Below are positions 10,809-20,261 of a DNA stretch of 64,000 nucleotides, one piece after another. Where the stretch lies: assembly GCF_000212815.1 (NCBI RefSeq), contig NZ_GL890985.1, positions 661,729 to 725,728 on the forward strand, written 5' to 3'. How positions within the stretch are numbered: position 1 is the first letter of the stretch; every line of letters starts with the position of its first letter. This stretch comes from Streptococcus sanguinis SK49. Lineage in GTDB: Bacteria; Bacillota; Bacilli; Lactobacillales; Streptococcaceae. A program made the position numbers and the translations under genes. The notes under the pieces are model-generated. The model made no database searches. It was not told where the DNA came from and worked only from the letters and a program-made list of their open reading frames with translations.

Positions 10809-10834
10809 CTTTGGGTCTGATAGATTTTTTATGG

Positions 10835-10840
10835 TATAAT
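10835..10840 (+). promoter_or_regulatory. -10 of the DUF1858 operon
   Basis: TGGTATAAT (extended -10; TATAAT at 10835-10840) lies about 30 bp upstream of the DUF1858 start. A poor -35 (TTGGGT) is 18 bp upstream. Confidence 0.6.
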
Positions 10841-10869
10841 TGTAGAAAAATAAGGATGAAGGAGCAGCT

Positions 10870-11100
10870 ATGGATAATGTGATTGATTTGTCTATCCCAG
10901 TGGCAGAAGTGATTGAAAAGCAGCCCGAAGTTTTGGATGTTTTAGTCGAGTTGGGCTTTACGCCTCTAGCCAATCCTGTCATGCGTAATACAGTCGGGCG
11001 CGTGGTTTCTATCAAAAAAGGCGCTGGTATGAACGGCATTGACCTGAATAAAATCAAGCAAACTCTGGAATTAAACGGCTATGAAGTGGTGGGGATTTAG
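10870..11100 (+). CDS. DUF1858 domain protein
   Basis: 76 aa, a single DUF1858 domain ('PVAEVIEKQPEVLDVLVELGFTP' and the closing 'LNGYEVVGI'). This domain also forms the N-terminus of ScdA/RIC iron-sulfur repair proteins, where it is linked to a hemerythrin domain. Here it is a separate gene two bases before a DUF438/hemerythrin gene, so the pair may work as a split equivalent. It contains no Cys. RBS GAAGGAG lies just upstream. Confidence 0.85.
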   Translation: MDNVIDLSIPVAEVIEKQPEVLDVLVELGFTPLANPVMRNTVGRVVSIKKGAGMNGIDLNKIKQTLELNGYEVVGI

Positions 11101-11102
11101 AA

Positions 11103-12464
11103 ATGGCTACTGAACGCATTGAAGTCCTCAAGTCTATCTTGCTGGACCTACATAACGGAGCTTCTGCGGAGTCTGTTCAGGAGCTCTTCAATGAGCATTT
11201 TGCTGGTGTGTCCGCTATAGAGATCAGCCTGATGGAGCATGAGCTGATGAACTCAGATACAGGAGTGACCTTTGAAGATGTCATGTCCCTCTGCAATGTC
11301 CATGCCAACCTCTTTAAAGGTGCCATTCAGAATGTGGAGGTGGCTGATACCGACCATCCAGGCCATCCGGTTCAAGTATTTAAGCAGGAAAATCTAGCCT
11401 TGCGTGCTGCTCTCATGCGGGTTCGCAGGCTCCTATCTACCTATGAAAGCACAGAAGATGAGGACCTTCTTCCTGAAATCCGCAAGGGACTCCAGCGTCA
11501 GCTGGGTTTGGTGGGGCAGTTTGATATCCACTATCAGCGTAAGGAAGAGCTCATGTTTCCTATCATGGAGAGCTATGGTCATGATTCGCCACCCAAGGTC
11601 ATGTGGGGTGTAGATGATCAGATTCGAGAACTTTTTCAAGAAGCCAAGATTACTGCAGAGAAGTTGCCTGATACTTCGATTCAAGAAGTCAAGGACACGT
11701 TTGAGACTTTTGCTGCTGAGTTTGAAGCTATGATTTTCAAGGAAGAGTCCATCCTTCTCATGATTCTCCTCGAATCCTTTACTCAGGATGACTGGCTCAA
11801 GATTGCTGAGGAGAGCGATGCTTATGGCTATGCCATCATCAAGCCGACAGAGAAATGGATTCCTGCGCGGCACTCATTCTCGGAGGAGGAAGCTAAGAAT
11901 GCTGCTGATGAGGGAAGCGAAGCGCCCGCCAGCACAGAGCAGACGAGTGATGGCAGGTTTCAGCAGGTCATTGATACACCAGATGGTCAGGTCACTATTT
12001 CCTTTAAGCCTAAGGAAAAGGAGGAGCAAGCCTTTAATCGGGACTCCCAGCAGCCTTTTGGCCATGGCTATCTGTCGGTGGCGGAGGCCAATTTGATTTT
12101 GGATCATCTGCCCATGGAGATTACCTTTGTCAATAAGGACGATATTTTCCAGTATTATAATGACAGCGTGCCGGCAGACGAGATGATTTTCAAGCGGACG
12201 CCGTCCCAGATAGGGCGCAATGTCGAGCTCTGCCACCCGCCCAAGTTTTTGGACAAGGTGCGGCGGATTTTCAAGGCTCTGCGCGAGGGAGAGCGGGACA
12301 AGTTTGAGATGTGGTTCAAGTCGGAATCACGGGGCAAGTTTGTTCATGTGACCTATGCGGCGGTGCGAGATGAGGCTGGTGAATTTCAGGGGGTGTTGGA
12401 ATATGTACAGGACATTCAGCCCTTCCGTGACATAGACAGCGATTTTTACCGAGATTTGGACTAG
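11103..12464 (+). CDS. DUF438 protein with hemerythrin-like and PAS domains
   Basis: 453 aa. An N-terminal DUF438 (about 5-75) is followed by a hemerythrin HHE-like cation-binding region (about 80-235, with 'DHPGHPVQVFKQENLALR' and 'HYQRKEELMFPIM'). A low-complexity linker follows, then a C-terminal PAS-like domain (about 315-445, 'LPMEITFVNKDDIFQYYND', 'GVLEYVQDI'). The family is a cytoplasmic di-iron/redox sensor type; NO or oxygen sensing and iron-sulfur repair are proposed for relatives. It starts 2 bp after the DUF1858 stop, so the two are translationally linked. The specific role here is unknown. Confidence 0.85.
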   Translation: MATERIEVLKSILLDLHNGASAESVQELFNEHFAGVSAIEISLMEHELMNSDTGVTFEDVMSLCNVHANLFKGAIQNVEVADTDHPGHPVQVFKQENLALRAALMRVRRLLSTYESTEDEDLLPEIRKGLQRQLGLVGQFDIHYQRKEELMFPIMESYGHDSPPKVMWGVDDQIRELFQEAKITAEKLPDTSIQEVKDTFETFAAEFEAMIFKEESILLMILLESFTQDDWLKIAEESDAYGYAIIKPTEKWIPARHSFSEEEAKNAADEGSEAPASTEQTSDGRFQQVIDTPDGQVTISFKPKEKEEQAFNRDSQQPFGHGYLSVAEANLILDHLPMEITFVNKDDIFQYYNDSVPADEMIFKRTPSQIGRNVELCHPPKFLDKVRRIFKALREGERDKFEMWFKSESRGKFVHVTYAAVRDEAGEFQGVLEYVQDIQPFRDIDSDFYRDLD

Positions 12465-12490
12465 GTATTTGCAGTTAGAAAGTGAGAAAA

Positions 12491-12745
12491 ATGAGTTACG
12501 AACAGGAATTTTTACAGGAGTTTGAAGCTTGGGTCAAGACTCAGGTCATGATCAACGAGATGGCCCTCAAGGAGAGTCAGGCTGTCTACGAGACAGACCA
12601 AGACGAGCGGGCCAAGGAAGCGGCCATTCGCTATGAGAGTCGTCTAGATGCCTACCAGTTCCTTTTAGGAAAATTCGCCAACTATCAGGCGGGCAAAGGA
12701 TTTCACGACCTGCCAGACGGACTTTTTGGAGAGAGAAATTATTGA
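12491..12745 (+). CDS. DUF1912 family protein
   Basis: 84 aa from ATG 12491 ('MSYEQEFLQEFEAWV'); a GTG at 12482 would add three residues. The protein is charged and helical and ends in 'FHDLPDGLFGERNY', as other streptococcal DUF1912 proteins do. It has no membrane segment. It lies 26 bp after the DUF438 gene and is probably the third gene of that operon. Function unknown. Confidence 0.85.
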   Translation: MSYEQEFLQEFEAWVKTQVMINEMALKESQAVYETDQDERAKEAAIRYESRLDAYQFLLGKFANYQAGKGFHDLPDGLFGERNY

Positions 12746-12770
12746 TTTTTCACTGGAAAGGTGATAGAAT
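12742..12770 (+). promoter_or_regulatory. Promoter of the valine T-box operon
   Basis: TTGATT (12742-12747), 17-bp spacer, TAGAAT (12765-12770) with a TGn extension. The -35 overlaps the stop codon of the DUF1912 gene. Confidence 0.7.
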
Positions 12771-12775
12771 AGGTT

Positions 12776-13066
12776 CATCAGAGGTGTTTTGAGTCAAGCA
12801 TTTTACAGAAAGTGGCGGTGCTGAGAAGTCCACAAATGCGTCAAAGCTGGTTGCTGATGAGATGAAAAATTGAAATAAAAGTGTCTTTTTGTTTCCTTTT
12901 AGGACTAGGCAAGGAGCTGCAGGCTATACTAGCGTATGCCAAAGCGACTTAACGACGTCATAAAAGAGAAAGAAGAAGAGAAAAGTTGCGGGCATCTGCC
13001 CGAAATTGGGTGGTACCGCGGATAAACACATTCGTCCCTGTCATGTAGATGGCAGGGTTTTTCTTT
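12776..13066 (+). promoter_or_regulatory. T-box riboswitch, valine (specifier GUU)
   Basis: The T-box sequence TGGGTGGTACCGCG is at 13007-13020. Stem I closes with CATCAG (12776-12781) / CTGATG (12854-12859). The triplet immediately 5' of the closing strand, GTT at 12850-12852, matches the position of TGG in the tryptophan leader of this window, so the specifier is a valine codon. The terminator alternative is CCCTG...CAGGG at 13036-13057 with TTTTTCTTTT. It should allow read-through when tRNA-Val is uncharged, raising valS expression about 2.5 kb downstream. Confidence 0.92.
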
Positions 13067-13091
13067 TGCATCTTAGTCAAAGGAGGTTTTC

Positions 13092-13670
13092 ATGAAGCAA
13101 TCCTTTAACACAAGTAAACTCTACTATGGTTTTCCTATCTTTATCTTGGGGTATCAGGACCGGAACTTTGGGCACAATATCACGACCTGTAGCTCCTCTT
13201 ATAGCCTGGGTGATTAGCTAGTTATCGGAGTTGGTGCTGAGGAAAATGCTGCTGAGCAAATCAAGCATTATCGGAAGTTCACTGTGAATATCCCTGATGA
13301 AACTTCTATGCTTGCGATGGAACAGGCCGGCTTTATCAGCCATCGGGAGAAATTGAAACACCTGGGGCTAGACTACGAGATTTCTGAACAGACTCAAGCT
13401 CCTATTTTAGAAGCATGTCCACTTGTTCTAGAATGTCAAGTCAATAGGATTATTGAAGAAGATGGTATCTGCCATATTTTTGCCAAGATTCTTGAGCGAC
13501 TTGCTGATTCTGATTTCCTAGATGACAAGGGACATTTTAAAAATGATCGTTTTGCTCCGGCCTACTTTATGGGAGATGGTCACCAGCGCGTTTATCGTTA
13601 TCTAGATGACCGAGTCGACCCCATGGGAAGCTTTATCAAGAAAGCGAGGAAGAAGGATGACAAGGGCTGA
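13092..13670 (+). pseudogene. Flavin reductase (flavoredoxin) family gene, interrupted by a nonsense codon
   Basis: The ATG at 13092 with an AGGAGG 6 bp upstream opens a frame that would encode about 192 aa, but an in-frame TAG occurs at 13215-13217 after 'SYSLGD'. The frame then continues unbroken to 13670 ('LVIGVGAEENAAEQIKHYRKF', 'ECQVNRIIEEDGICHIFAKI'). This is the FMN-binding split-barrel flavin reductase family. TAG is one base from TGG (Trp), so a single point mutation explains it; a sequencing error or natural suppression are alternatives. The remaining C-terminal part has no RBS of its own. It is the first gene after the valine T-box. Confidence 0.85.
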
Positions 13671-14220
13671 GTTACCAGAACGTTTAGAAACAGAACGACT
13701 CATCTTGCGAGTCCGCACCGTGGCTGATGCTGAGGATATCTTTGACTATGCCAGTCGGCCAGAAGTCTCCTATCCAGCAGGTTTTCCGCCCGTCAAGACC
13801 TTGGAAGATGAGATTTATTATCTGGAGCATATCCTTCTTGAGCGTAATCAAAAGGAGAATCTCCCAGCAGGTTATGGGATTGTTGTCAAAGGGACGGATA
13901 AAGTCATTGGCTCTGTTGACTTCAATCATCGCCACGAAGACGATGTACTGGAGATTGGCTATACCTTGCATCCAGACTATTGGGGACGAGGCTATGTTCC
14001 AGAAGCGGCGCGTGCCTTGATTGATCTAGCTTTTAAAGAATTGAAGCTACATAAAATTGAATTGTCTTGCTTTGGCTATAATCGTCAAAGTCAACGAGTC
14101 GCAGAGAAGCTTGGCTTTACCTTAGAAGCTCGCATAAGGGACCGCAAAGATGCCCAAGATAATCGCTGTGATGATTTGAGATATGGCTTGCTTAGGAGTG
14201 AGTGGGATATACCAAACTAG
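13657..14220 (+). CDS. GNAT N-acetyltransferase (RimJ/RimL type)
   Basis: 187 aa from ATG 13657, preceded by GAGGAAGAAGG. The start overlaps the last 14 bases of the flavin-reductase frame. 'LETERLILR' at the N-terminus and the acetyl-CoA loop 'HPDYWGRGYVPEAARAL' followed by 'NRQSQRVAEKLGF' are typical of the RimJ/RimL branch, which acetylates N-termini or small amines. It lies in the T-box-controlled operon upstream of valS. The substrate is not evident. Confidence 0.9.
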   Translation: MTRAELPERLETERLILRVRTVADAEDIFDYASRPEVSYPAGFPPVKTLEDEIYYLEHILLERNQKENLPAGYGIVVKGTDKVIGSVDFNHRHEDDVLEIGYTLHPDYWGRGYVPEAARALIDLAFKELKLHKIELSCFGYNRQSQRVAEKLGFTLEARIRDRKDAQDNRCDDLRYGLLRSEWDIPN

Positions 14221-14240
14221 TGTTAGATTGGGGGGAATGA

Positions 14241-15581
14241 TTGAAATTATTGCATTATTTTAAGACTGGTAGTAGGTTGATGAGTATTTTTGTTCAAGTT
14301 TGGAAAATACTTTTGAACGCGCTAGCTTATTTTCCAATACTATCCCTTGTATCTGTTTTAGGTATAGCACTTCCCGCATTTTTGTTAAGTTTATTTTTTA
14401 GCGAGATTACTTTACGTTATATTTTAGAGATAATTATTTGTTTATTACTGATAGGTTTTTATCTTAAATTATTGTCTAAAAGAAGTATCTCTAAAATTAG
14501 CCTTTCGATTTATTGGTTTATTTCTATCTCGACTTTAATTTTATTCTTTTTAACCGATTTTAAATTTGTTATAATTTTTCAGTTTGCGTTGATACTGATA
14601 TATGCATTTAAATATATAAATCGATTTAATAAATTTAGAGATTTTCTTACTAAGAGTACGGAAGCCTTGGCTTTCATAAATGTGTTTGATGGGATCATTT
14701 GTGGAACGTTGATTTATTTTCTATATAATCCAAATCTAGTTGAATCAACTGTAAGCAAAAAACAAATAAATAATTGGATTGCTATTCTATTACTTTTAAT
14801 ACTACCACTTATATTATCTGTTATAAAAACTGTAGTATCAATTAAAATATTTAAAAAAACGAATAAAGTAGATATTTCTAAAGGGAAGACATTCTGGAAT
14901 GTATATGCTACGATGATTATTAGTTCCTTTTTCTGGCTTCTGAGCTATCTTTATTACTTTTTTTCTAGAACTCTTAAATTTCATTTTGATCTATTATCAG
15001 ACGTGTTCGTATTGCTCTTTTTTATAGCACTATACTCATTCTTTTGGTTGCAAATTTATAATATGATTGGATATGGTGCAAGAGATGTAAAAGAAGTGAT
15101 TGCTTCATGGCTAATTGGAACAATATGTATATTATTGTTAGCAGTATTCAATCAAGTTGAAAATGAATTAATTAATGCTCTAAGCTGGTTTTTACCGATA
15201 TTAATTCCTAACCTAATAGGGGAAATAAATTCTCAGTTTGATATAAATAAATATAAGAAAAAACCAATAAGAACTGATAAAATGGATAGACACCTCTATC
15301 GAATTCAAATCTATGGTTTTCTTACCTTATTAATGTTGAGTATTATTCCAAAGTTAATTGAAATTATATGGGGACTGAAGATCAAAGTAGAGTTGGCCAA
15401 ACTTATAAATTCGTCATCTGATTGGATGTCTGAATTTCTTGCCTCAACCATAATTATTTTCTTTTGTTTCATATTATCATTAATTATTGGAGGAGGCCTG
15501 ATTTGGTTGTTAAAATATTTCTATTTAGATCCATCAAAAAGATATTATAAATTTGAAAAAAATAAAAGGAGATTTTACTAA
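14241..15581 (+). CDS. Unknown polytopic membrane protein, AT-rich
   Basis: 446 aa with roughly ten to twelve hydrophobic segments spread over the whole length, a Lys/Arg-rich C-terminal tail ('[14 protein letters not shown]') and no catalytic motif I recognise. Base use differs sharply from its neighbours: bases 14401-14460 hold 14 G/C of 60, whereas valS bases 15781-15840 hold 31 of 60, suggesting recent transfer. RBS GGGGGAATG lies upstream of the start at 14241 (an internal ATG at 14280 is an alternative). It lies between the valine T-box and valS, and its stop shares bases with the valS start (TAATG). Function unknown. Confidence 0.75.
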   Translation: MKLLHYFKTGSRLMSIFVQVWKILLNALAYFPILSLVSVLGIALPAFLLSLFFSEITLRYILEIIICLLLIGFYLKLLSKRSISKISLSIYWFISISTLILFFLTDFKFVIIFQFALILIYAFKYINRFNKFRDFLTKSTEALAFINVFDGIICGTLIYFLYNPNLVESTVSKKQINNWIAILLLLILPLILSVIKTVVSIKIFKKTNKVDISKGKTFWNVYATMIISSFFWLLSYLYYFFSRTLKFHFDLLSDVFVLLFFIALYSFFWLQIYNMIGYGARDVKEVIASWLIGTICILLLAVFNQVENELINALSWFLPILIPNLIGEINSQFDINKYKKKPIRTDKMDRHLYRIQIYGFLTLLMLSIIPKLIEIIWGLKIKVELAKLINSSSDWMSEFLASTIIIFFCFILSLIIGGGLIWLLKYFYLDPSKRYYKFEKNKRRFY

Positions 15582-18226
15582 TGAAAGAACTTTCACCTAA
15601 ATACAATCCAGCCGAGGTTGAGGCTGGTCGTTACCAAAAATGGCTTGACGCTGATGTTTTCAAGCCTTCAGGCGATCAAAAGGCTAAGCCTTATTCGATC
15701 GTGATTCCACCACCAAACGTTACAGGGAAACTTCATCTTGGTCACGCATGGGATACAACTTTGCAAGATATCATCATCCGTCAAAAACGCATGCAAGGCT
15801 TCGATACACTTTGGCTTCCAGGAATGGACCACGCGGGGATTGCGACTCAAGCTAAGGTTGAGGAGCGCTTGCGTGGTGAAGGCATTTCCCGCTATGACCT
15901 TGGTCGTGAAAAATTCCTAGATAAAGTCTGGGAATGGAAAGACGAGTATGCGACGACTATCAAGGAACAATGGGGCAAGATGGGCCTCTCTGTAGATTAC
16001 TCTCGCGAGCGTTTCACCCTTGACGAAGGCTTGTCAAAAGCTGTTCGCAAGGTCTTTGTGGAGCTTTACAAGAAAGGGTGGATCTACCGTGGTGAGTTTA
16101 TCATCAACTGGGACCCAGCAGCTCGCACAGCCCTTTCTGATATTGAGGTGATCCATAAGGACGTCGAAGGTGCCTTCTACCACATGAACTACATGCTAGA
16201 AGATGGTTCACGCGCCCTTGAAGTCGCGACAACTCGTCCTGAGACCATGTTTGGGGACGTTGCCGTTGCGGTCAACCCAGAAGACCCACGCTACAAAGAC
16301 TTGATTGGTAAAAATGTCATCCTTCCAATCGCTAACAAACTCATTCCAATCGTTGGGGATGAACATGCAGATCCTGAGTTTGGTACTGGTGTCGTGAAAA
16401 TCACACCTGCTCACGATCCAAACGACTTCTTGGTTGGTCAACGTCACAACTTGCCACAAGTTAACGTTATGAACGATGACGGAACTATGAACGACTTGGC
16501 CTTCGAATTTGCAGGCATGGATCGCTTTGAAGCTCGTAAGTCAGTCGTTGCTAAGTTGGAAGAAATCGGTGCCCTCGTTAAAATCGAAAAACGTGTCCAC
16601 AGTGTTGGTCACTCAGAACGTACAGGTGTTGTGGTTGAACCACGCTTGTCTACGCAATGGTTCGTAAAGATGGACCAATTGGCTAAGAATGCTATTGCCA
16701 ACCAAGACACAGAGGACAAGGTAGAATTCTACCCACCTCGTTTCAACGATACCTTCCTTCAATGGATGGAAAATGTTCACGACTGGGTTATCTCTCGTCA
16801 GCTCTGGTGGGGTCACCAAATCCCTGCTTGGTACAATGCTGAAGGTGAAATGTATGTCGGCGAAGAAGCTCCAGAAGGTGACGGATGGACTCAGGACGAA
16901 GACGTCTTGGATACGTGGTTCAGTTCTGCCCTTTGGCCGTTCTCAACCATGGGCTGGCCTGATGTCGACTCAGAAGACTTCAAGCGTTACTTCCCAACTT
17001 CAACCTTGGTAACAGGTTACGACATCATCTTCTTCTGGGTGTCTCGTATGATCTTCCAATCCTTGGAATTCACCGGTCGTCAGCCATTCCAAAACGTCCT
17101 TATCCACGGTCTCATTCGTGATGAGCAAGGACGTAAGATGTCGAAATCTCTCGGTAACGGGATTGACCCAATGGATGTTATCGAGAAATACGGTGCCGAT
17201 GCCCTTCGTTGGTTCCTTTCAAACGGTTCTGCACCAGGGCAAGACGTCCGCTTCTCTTACGAGAAAATGGATGCTTCATGGAACTTCATTAACAAGATCT
17301 GGAACATCTCTCGCTACATCCTCATGAACAATGAAGGATTAACCCTTGACCAAGCAACAGCCAATGTGGAAAAAGTTGTTAACAAGGAAGCTGGAAATGT
17401 CACTGACCGCTGGATTCTCCACAACCTTAATGAAACAATCGGCAAAGTTACTGAAAACTTTGACAAATTTGAATTTGGTGTAGCTGGCCACATCCTCTAC
17501 AACTTCATCTGGGACGAGTTCGCGGACTGGTACGTTGAGTTGACTAAGGAAGTCCTTTATAGTGATAATGAAGAAGAGAAAGTCATCACACGTTCTGTTC
17601 TCCTTTACACTTTGGACAAGATCCTTCGTCTCCTTCACCCAATCATGCCATTCGTGACAGAGGAAATCTTTGGACAAATCTCAGAAGGCTCTATCGTCAC
17701 AGCGGAATACCCAACTGTTAACCCAGCCTTTGAAGACCTTGCAGCTCATACAGGTGTGGAAAGTCTTAAAGACTTGATCCGTGCCGTTCGTAATGCGCGT
17801 GCGGAAGTAAACGTAGCACTAAGCAAGCCAATTACAATCCTTGTTAAGACAAGCGATAGCAACTTGGAAGCCTTCTTTAACAGCAATGTCAACTACATCA
17901 AACGCTTCACAAATCCAGAACACTTGGAAATCGCATCAAACATCCCTGCACCTGAACTCGCAATGTCAAGCGTCATCACAGGAGCAGAAATCTACTTGCC
18001 ACTCGCAGACCTCCTCAATGTCGAAGAAGAACTAGCTCGTCTCGACAAGGAACTGGCTAAATGGCAAAAAGAACTGGATATGGTCGGTAAGAAGCTCTCT
18101 AACGAACGCTTCGTAGCCAACGCCAAACCAGAAGTCGTCCAAAAAGAACGCGACAAACAAGCCGACTACCAAGCCAAGTACGACGCGACCGTCGCACGTA
18201 TTGATGAGATGAAGAAGCTTTTGTAA
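15581..18226 (+). CDS. valS: Valyl-tRNA synthetase ValS
   Basis: 881 aa class I synthetase. It has the HIGH motif as 'LGHAW' in '[12 protein letters not shown]' (about residue 50), the KMSKS loop '[11 protein letters not shown]' (about 515-525), an editing domain between them ('[10 protein letters not shown]', '[15 protein letters not shown]'), and a C-terminal coiled-coil arm from about 815 ('[20 protein letters not shown]'). It charges tRNA-Val. It overlaps the upstream membrane gene by one base (TAATG) and is presumably controlled by the T-box at 12776. Codon use is that of a highly expressed gene. A strong terminator follows. Confidence 0.97.
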   Translation: MKELSPKYNPAEVEAGRYQKWLDADVFKPSGDQKAKPYSIVIPPPNVTGKLHLGHAWDTTLQDIIIRQKRMQGFDTLWLPGMDHAGIATQAKVEERLRGEGISRYDLGREKFLDKVWEWKDEYATTIKEQWGKMGLSVDYSRERFTLDEGLSKAVRKVFVELYKKGWIYRGEFIINWDPAARTALSDIEVIHKDVEGAFYHMNYMLEDGSRALEVATTRPETMFGDVAVAVNPEDPRYKDLIGKNVILPIANKLIPIVGDEHADPEFGTGVVKITPAHDPNDFLVGQRHNLPQVNVMNDDGTMNDLAFEFAGMDRFEARKSVVAKLEEIGALVKIEKRVHSVGHSERTGVVVEPRLSTQWFVKMDQLAKNAIANQDTEDKVEFYPPRFNDTFLQWMENVHDWVISRQLWWGHQIPAWYNAEGEMYVGEEAPEGDGWTQDEDVLDTWFSSALWPFSTMGWPDVDSEDFKRYFPTSTLVTGYDIIFFWVSRMIFQSLEFTGRQPFQNVLIHGLIRDEQGRKMSKSLGNGIDPMDVIEKYGADALRWFLSNGSAPGQDVRFSYEKMDASWNFINKIWNISRYILMNNEGLTLDQATANVEKVVNKEAGNVTDRWILHNLNETIGKVTENFDKFEFGVAGHILYNFIWDEFADWYVELTKEVLYSDNEEEKVITRSVLLYTLDKILRLLHPIMPFVTEEIFGQISEGSIVTAEYPTVNPAFEDLAAHTGVESLKDLIRAVRNARAEVNVALSKPITILVKTSDSNLEAFFNSNVNYIKRFTNPEHLEIASNIPAPELAMSSVITGAEIYLPLADLLNVEEELARLDKELAKWQKELDMVGKKLSNERFVANAKPEVVQKERDKQADYQAKYDATVARIDEMKKLL

Positions 18227-18248
18227 TATTGTATTGACGGTATAAAGT

Positions 18249-18306
18249 AACCATTTTGTGTAATCTTTTACTAATTTTTACTTGTAGTTTACACAAAATG
18301 GTTTTT
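18249..18306 (+). terminator. Terminator of valS
   Basis: A 15-bp stem starting AACCATTTTGTGTAA (18249-18263) is repeated inverted at 18289-18303 and followed by a T run. It separates valS from the accessory gene downstream. Confidence 0.85.
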
Positions 18307-18366
18307 CATTAGGCTAATAATCCAGAAATAAATATTAATTAAATATTCTTTCAGGAGTGAATTTTC

Positions 18367-20103
18367 ATGTTAGAAAAAATTCAATTTATAAATTATAAAT
18401 GTTTTGAAAATGCTACAATCCCGTTAAGAGAAATTACAATTGCCGTAGGAAAGAATAATGCTGGGAAGTCTACTATGATTGAGGGGCTGCGATTGCTATC
18501 ACTTGCAATAAAAAGTGGTTCAAAACAGAGTTATAAAGATTTGCCTTCTATTTTTCAGCAGAGAAACAAGAAATCAAAGAAACTTAAGTTAGATTCTTTA
18601 AAGATTGATCTGCGTACAGTGTCCCATTTTTACAAAGAAGATATTATTTCAAAAATAATAGGATATTTTAATGATAAAAATAAGATTGAAATTTATATTT
18701 CAGATGATGTTGCTTATGCTTGTTATTATGATAAATCGGGAAAAAATATAAAAAGTGCAAATAAATTTCTAGCAAGTAGCTTTTCAAGAGTTGAGATATT
18801 ACCACAAATTGGATTAATAAAAGAAGAAGAAAGACAGCTAGCTGGAAGTACAATTGTTAATGGTCGAGATACTTATTTGTCTAGTAGGCACTTTAGAAAT
18901 GAGATATTAGATGAGAAAACAAAGGATATAACAGTTTACGAAGAATTTTGTCAGTTAGCAGAGCAAACTTGGCAAGGTTTGAAAGTAAAAGAATTGATTG
19001 CACCGTCGAGAGGATTTACAGGAGATAGCACTCCTCCAATCCAATTAATGATAGAAGCAGATAGATTTACTTCGGAGATAGGCTATATGGGGAGTGGTCT
19101 TCAAATGTGGCTTCAGATTATTTGGTTTATTTGCAAATCTGCAAAGTCAGAGACTGTGATACTAGATGAACCTGATGTTTATATGCATCCAGACTTACAG
19201 AGAAGTTTAGTAAAAATTGTAAAGAACAGATTTAAGCAGGTAATTATTGCTTCACATTCAGTGGAAATTTTATCAGAAGTTAATCCTGAAAATGTACTAA
19301 TGATTGATAAATCTAAACAAACAATGAAATTTTCTTCGGACATCATTTCTGTACAAAACACATTGGAGAATTTAGGTAGTTCACAAAACATAACATTATT
19401 AAGGATTGCAAATACTAAAAAATGCATTTTTGTTGAGAATTCAAGTGATTTAAAAATCTTAAATAAAATTTATGAAAAATATTATCCTGAAAATAACGAT
19501 TCATTACTGACTCTCCCGTTCGTAGAATTAAAGGGTGCAAGTAATCTTCCACAAGCATTTGGGTTATCGAAATTGTTAGCAAGTGAGACTAAAGGTAATA
19601 TACAAGTCAATTGCATTTTAGATAGAGATTATTTTCCACAAGCTTGGCTTGATAAAAAATTATCTGAAGCAAAAGATGCCGGTTTAAATTTAAAATTCTG
19701 GAATAAGAAAGAAATTGAAAATTATCTCATAATGCCCAAGGTATTGCACTCTATTTCAAATATGAAAGATGAAAATAAATTTAATGAATGTTTGAATAAA
19801 AAAATTGATGAATATTTTAAAGACAAAGTGGCTGATTTATTAGCGAGCAAATTAAAAGACTTAAATAGAAGTTGGGATATTTCTCGGTTAAATTCCGAAG
19901 CTAGACGGATTCGTGATGAATCTTGGAATACTTTAGACGCTAAATTAGCAATTATAGGCGGTAAAGAGGCTTTAAAAATGATAAGAGATTGGTTTCAAAA
20001 AGAGTTTCAAACATCTTGTTCTATTGATGATATAATTAAAAATTCGAGAAGAGAAGATTTTGATACTGAAATTCTTGAAGTCATTAAATCACTCAGAAAA
20101 TAA
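18367..20103 (+). CDS. OLD/AriAB-like protein: ABC-type ATPase fused to a TOPRIM-like domain
   Basis: 578 aa. The N-terminal SMC/ABC-like ATPase has Walker A 'VGKNNAGKST' (27-36), a signature region 'GYMGSGLQMWLQI', Walker B 'ILDEPD' (about 265-270) and the switch His in 'ASHS' (about 295-298). A TOPRIM-like domain follows, with 'IFVENSSD' near 353-360, a conserved Gly in 'LKGASNL', 'LDRDY' around 418-422 and 'KEIENYLI' around 447-454. The 'EIENYL' motif recalls the DUF4435/AriB type as much as class 1 OLD nucleases. OLD, Gabija GajA and PARIS proteins share this plan and act against phages. No helicase or second effector gene lies next to it, so it would act alone. It is very AT-rich (19441-19500 has 10 G/C of 60). 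RBS AGGAGTG lies upstream. Antiphage function is inference. Confidence 0.8.
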   Translation: MLEKIQFINYKCFENATIPLREITIAVGKNNAGKSTMIEGLRLLSLAIKSGSKQSYKDLPSIFQQRNKKSKKLKLDSLKIDLRTVSHFYKEDIISKIIGYFNDKNKIEIYISDDVAYACYYDKSGKNIKSANKFLASSFSRVEILPQIGLIKEEERQLAGSTIVNGRDTYLSSRHFRNEILDEKTKDITVYEEFCQLAEQTWQGLKVKELIAPSRGFTGDSTPPIQLMIEADRFTSEIGYMGSGLQMWLQIIWFICKSAKSETVILDEPDVYMHPDLQRSLVKIVKNRFKQVIIASHSVEILSEVNPENVLMIDKSKQTMKFSSDIISVQNTLENLGSSQNITLLRIANTKKCIFVENSSDLKILNKIYEKYYPENNDSLLTLPFVELKGASNLPQAFGLSKLLASETKGNIQVNCILDRDYFPQAWLDKKLSEAKDAGLNLKFWNKKEIENYLIMPKVLHSISNMKDENKFNECLNKKIDEYFKDKVADLLASKLKDLNRSWDISRLNSEARRIRDESWNTLDAKLAIIGGKEALKMIRDWFQKEFQTSCSIDDIIKNSRREDFDTEILEVIKSLRK

Positions 20104-20261
20104 TTTTACTTACAGATAATATTAGAATTGTATAATTAGTGTTTTAAGCTATTAAATAATTTCATAATCAAGGAGTTGAAATCTTCATTCAATTTATCTT
20201 TTTTTGTCGTGTATTAAAATATAACTAAAGAAGAAAATCATTTTTAAAAAGGAGTGATTTC
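20104..20261. other. AT-rich intergenic remnant DNA
   Basis: No ORF, promoter or repeat I can support. AAAAAGGAG at 20247-20255 is a good ribosome binding site that belongs to the toxin-antitoxin relic that follows. Confidence 0.4.

Noticed and set aside
10755..11057. 100-aa minus-strand frame over DUF1858
   Set aside because: The plus strand encodes a recognised DUF1858 protein with RBS and promoter; the minus frame has none.
11433..12236. Minus-strand open frames of 146 and 120 aa within the DUF438 gene
   Set aside because: Shadows of a gene with recognisable domains on the plus strand.
20104..20261. Second gene partnering the ATPase-TOPRIM protein (as in Gabija or split PARIS)
   Set aside because: No ORF with RBS; the next coding traces are the RelBE relic.
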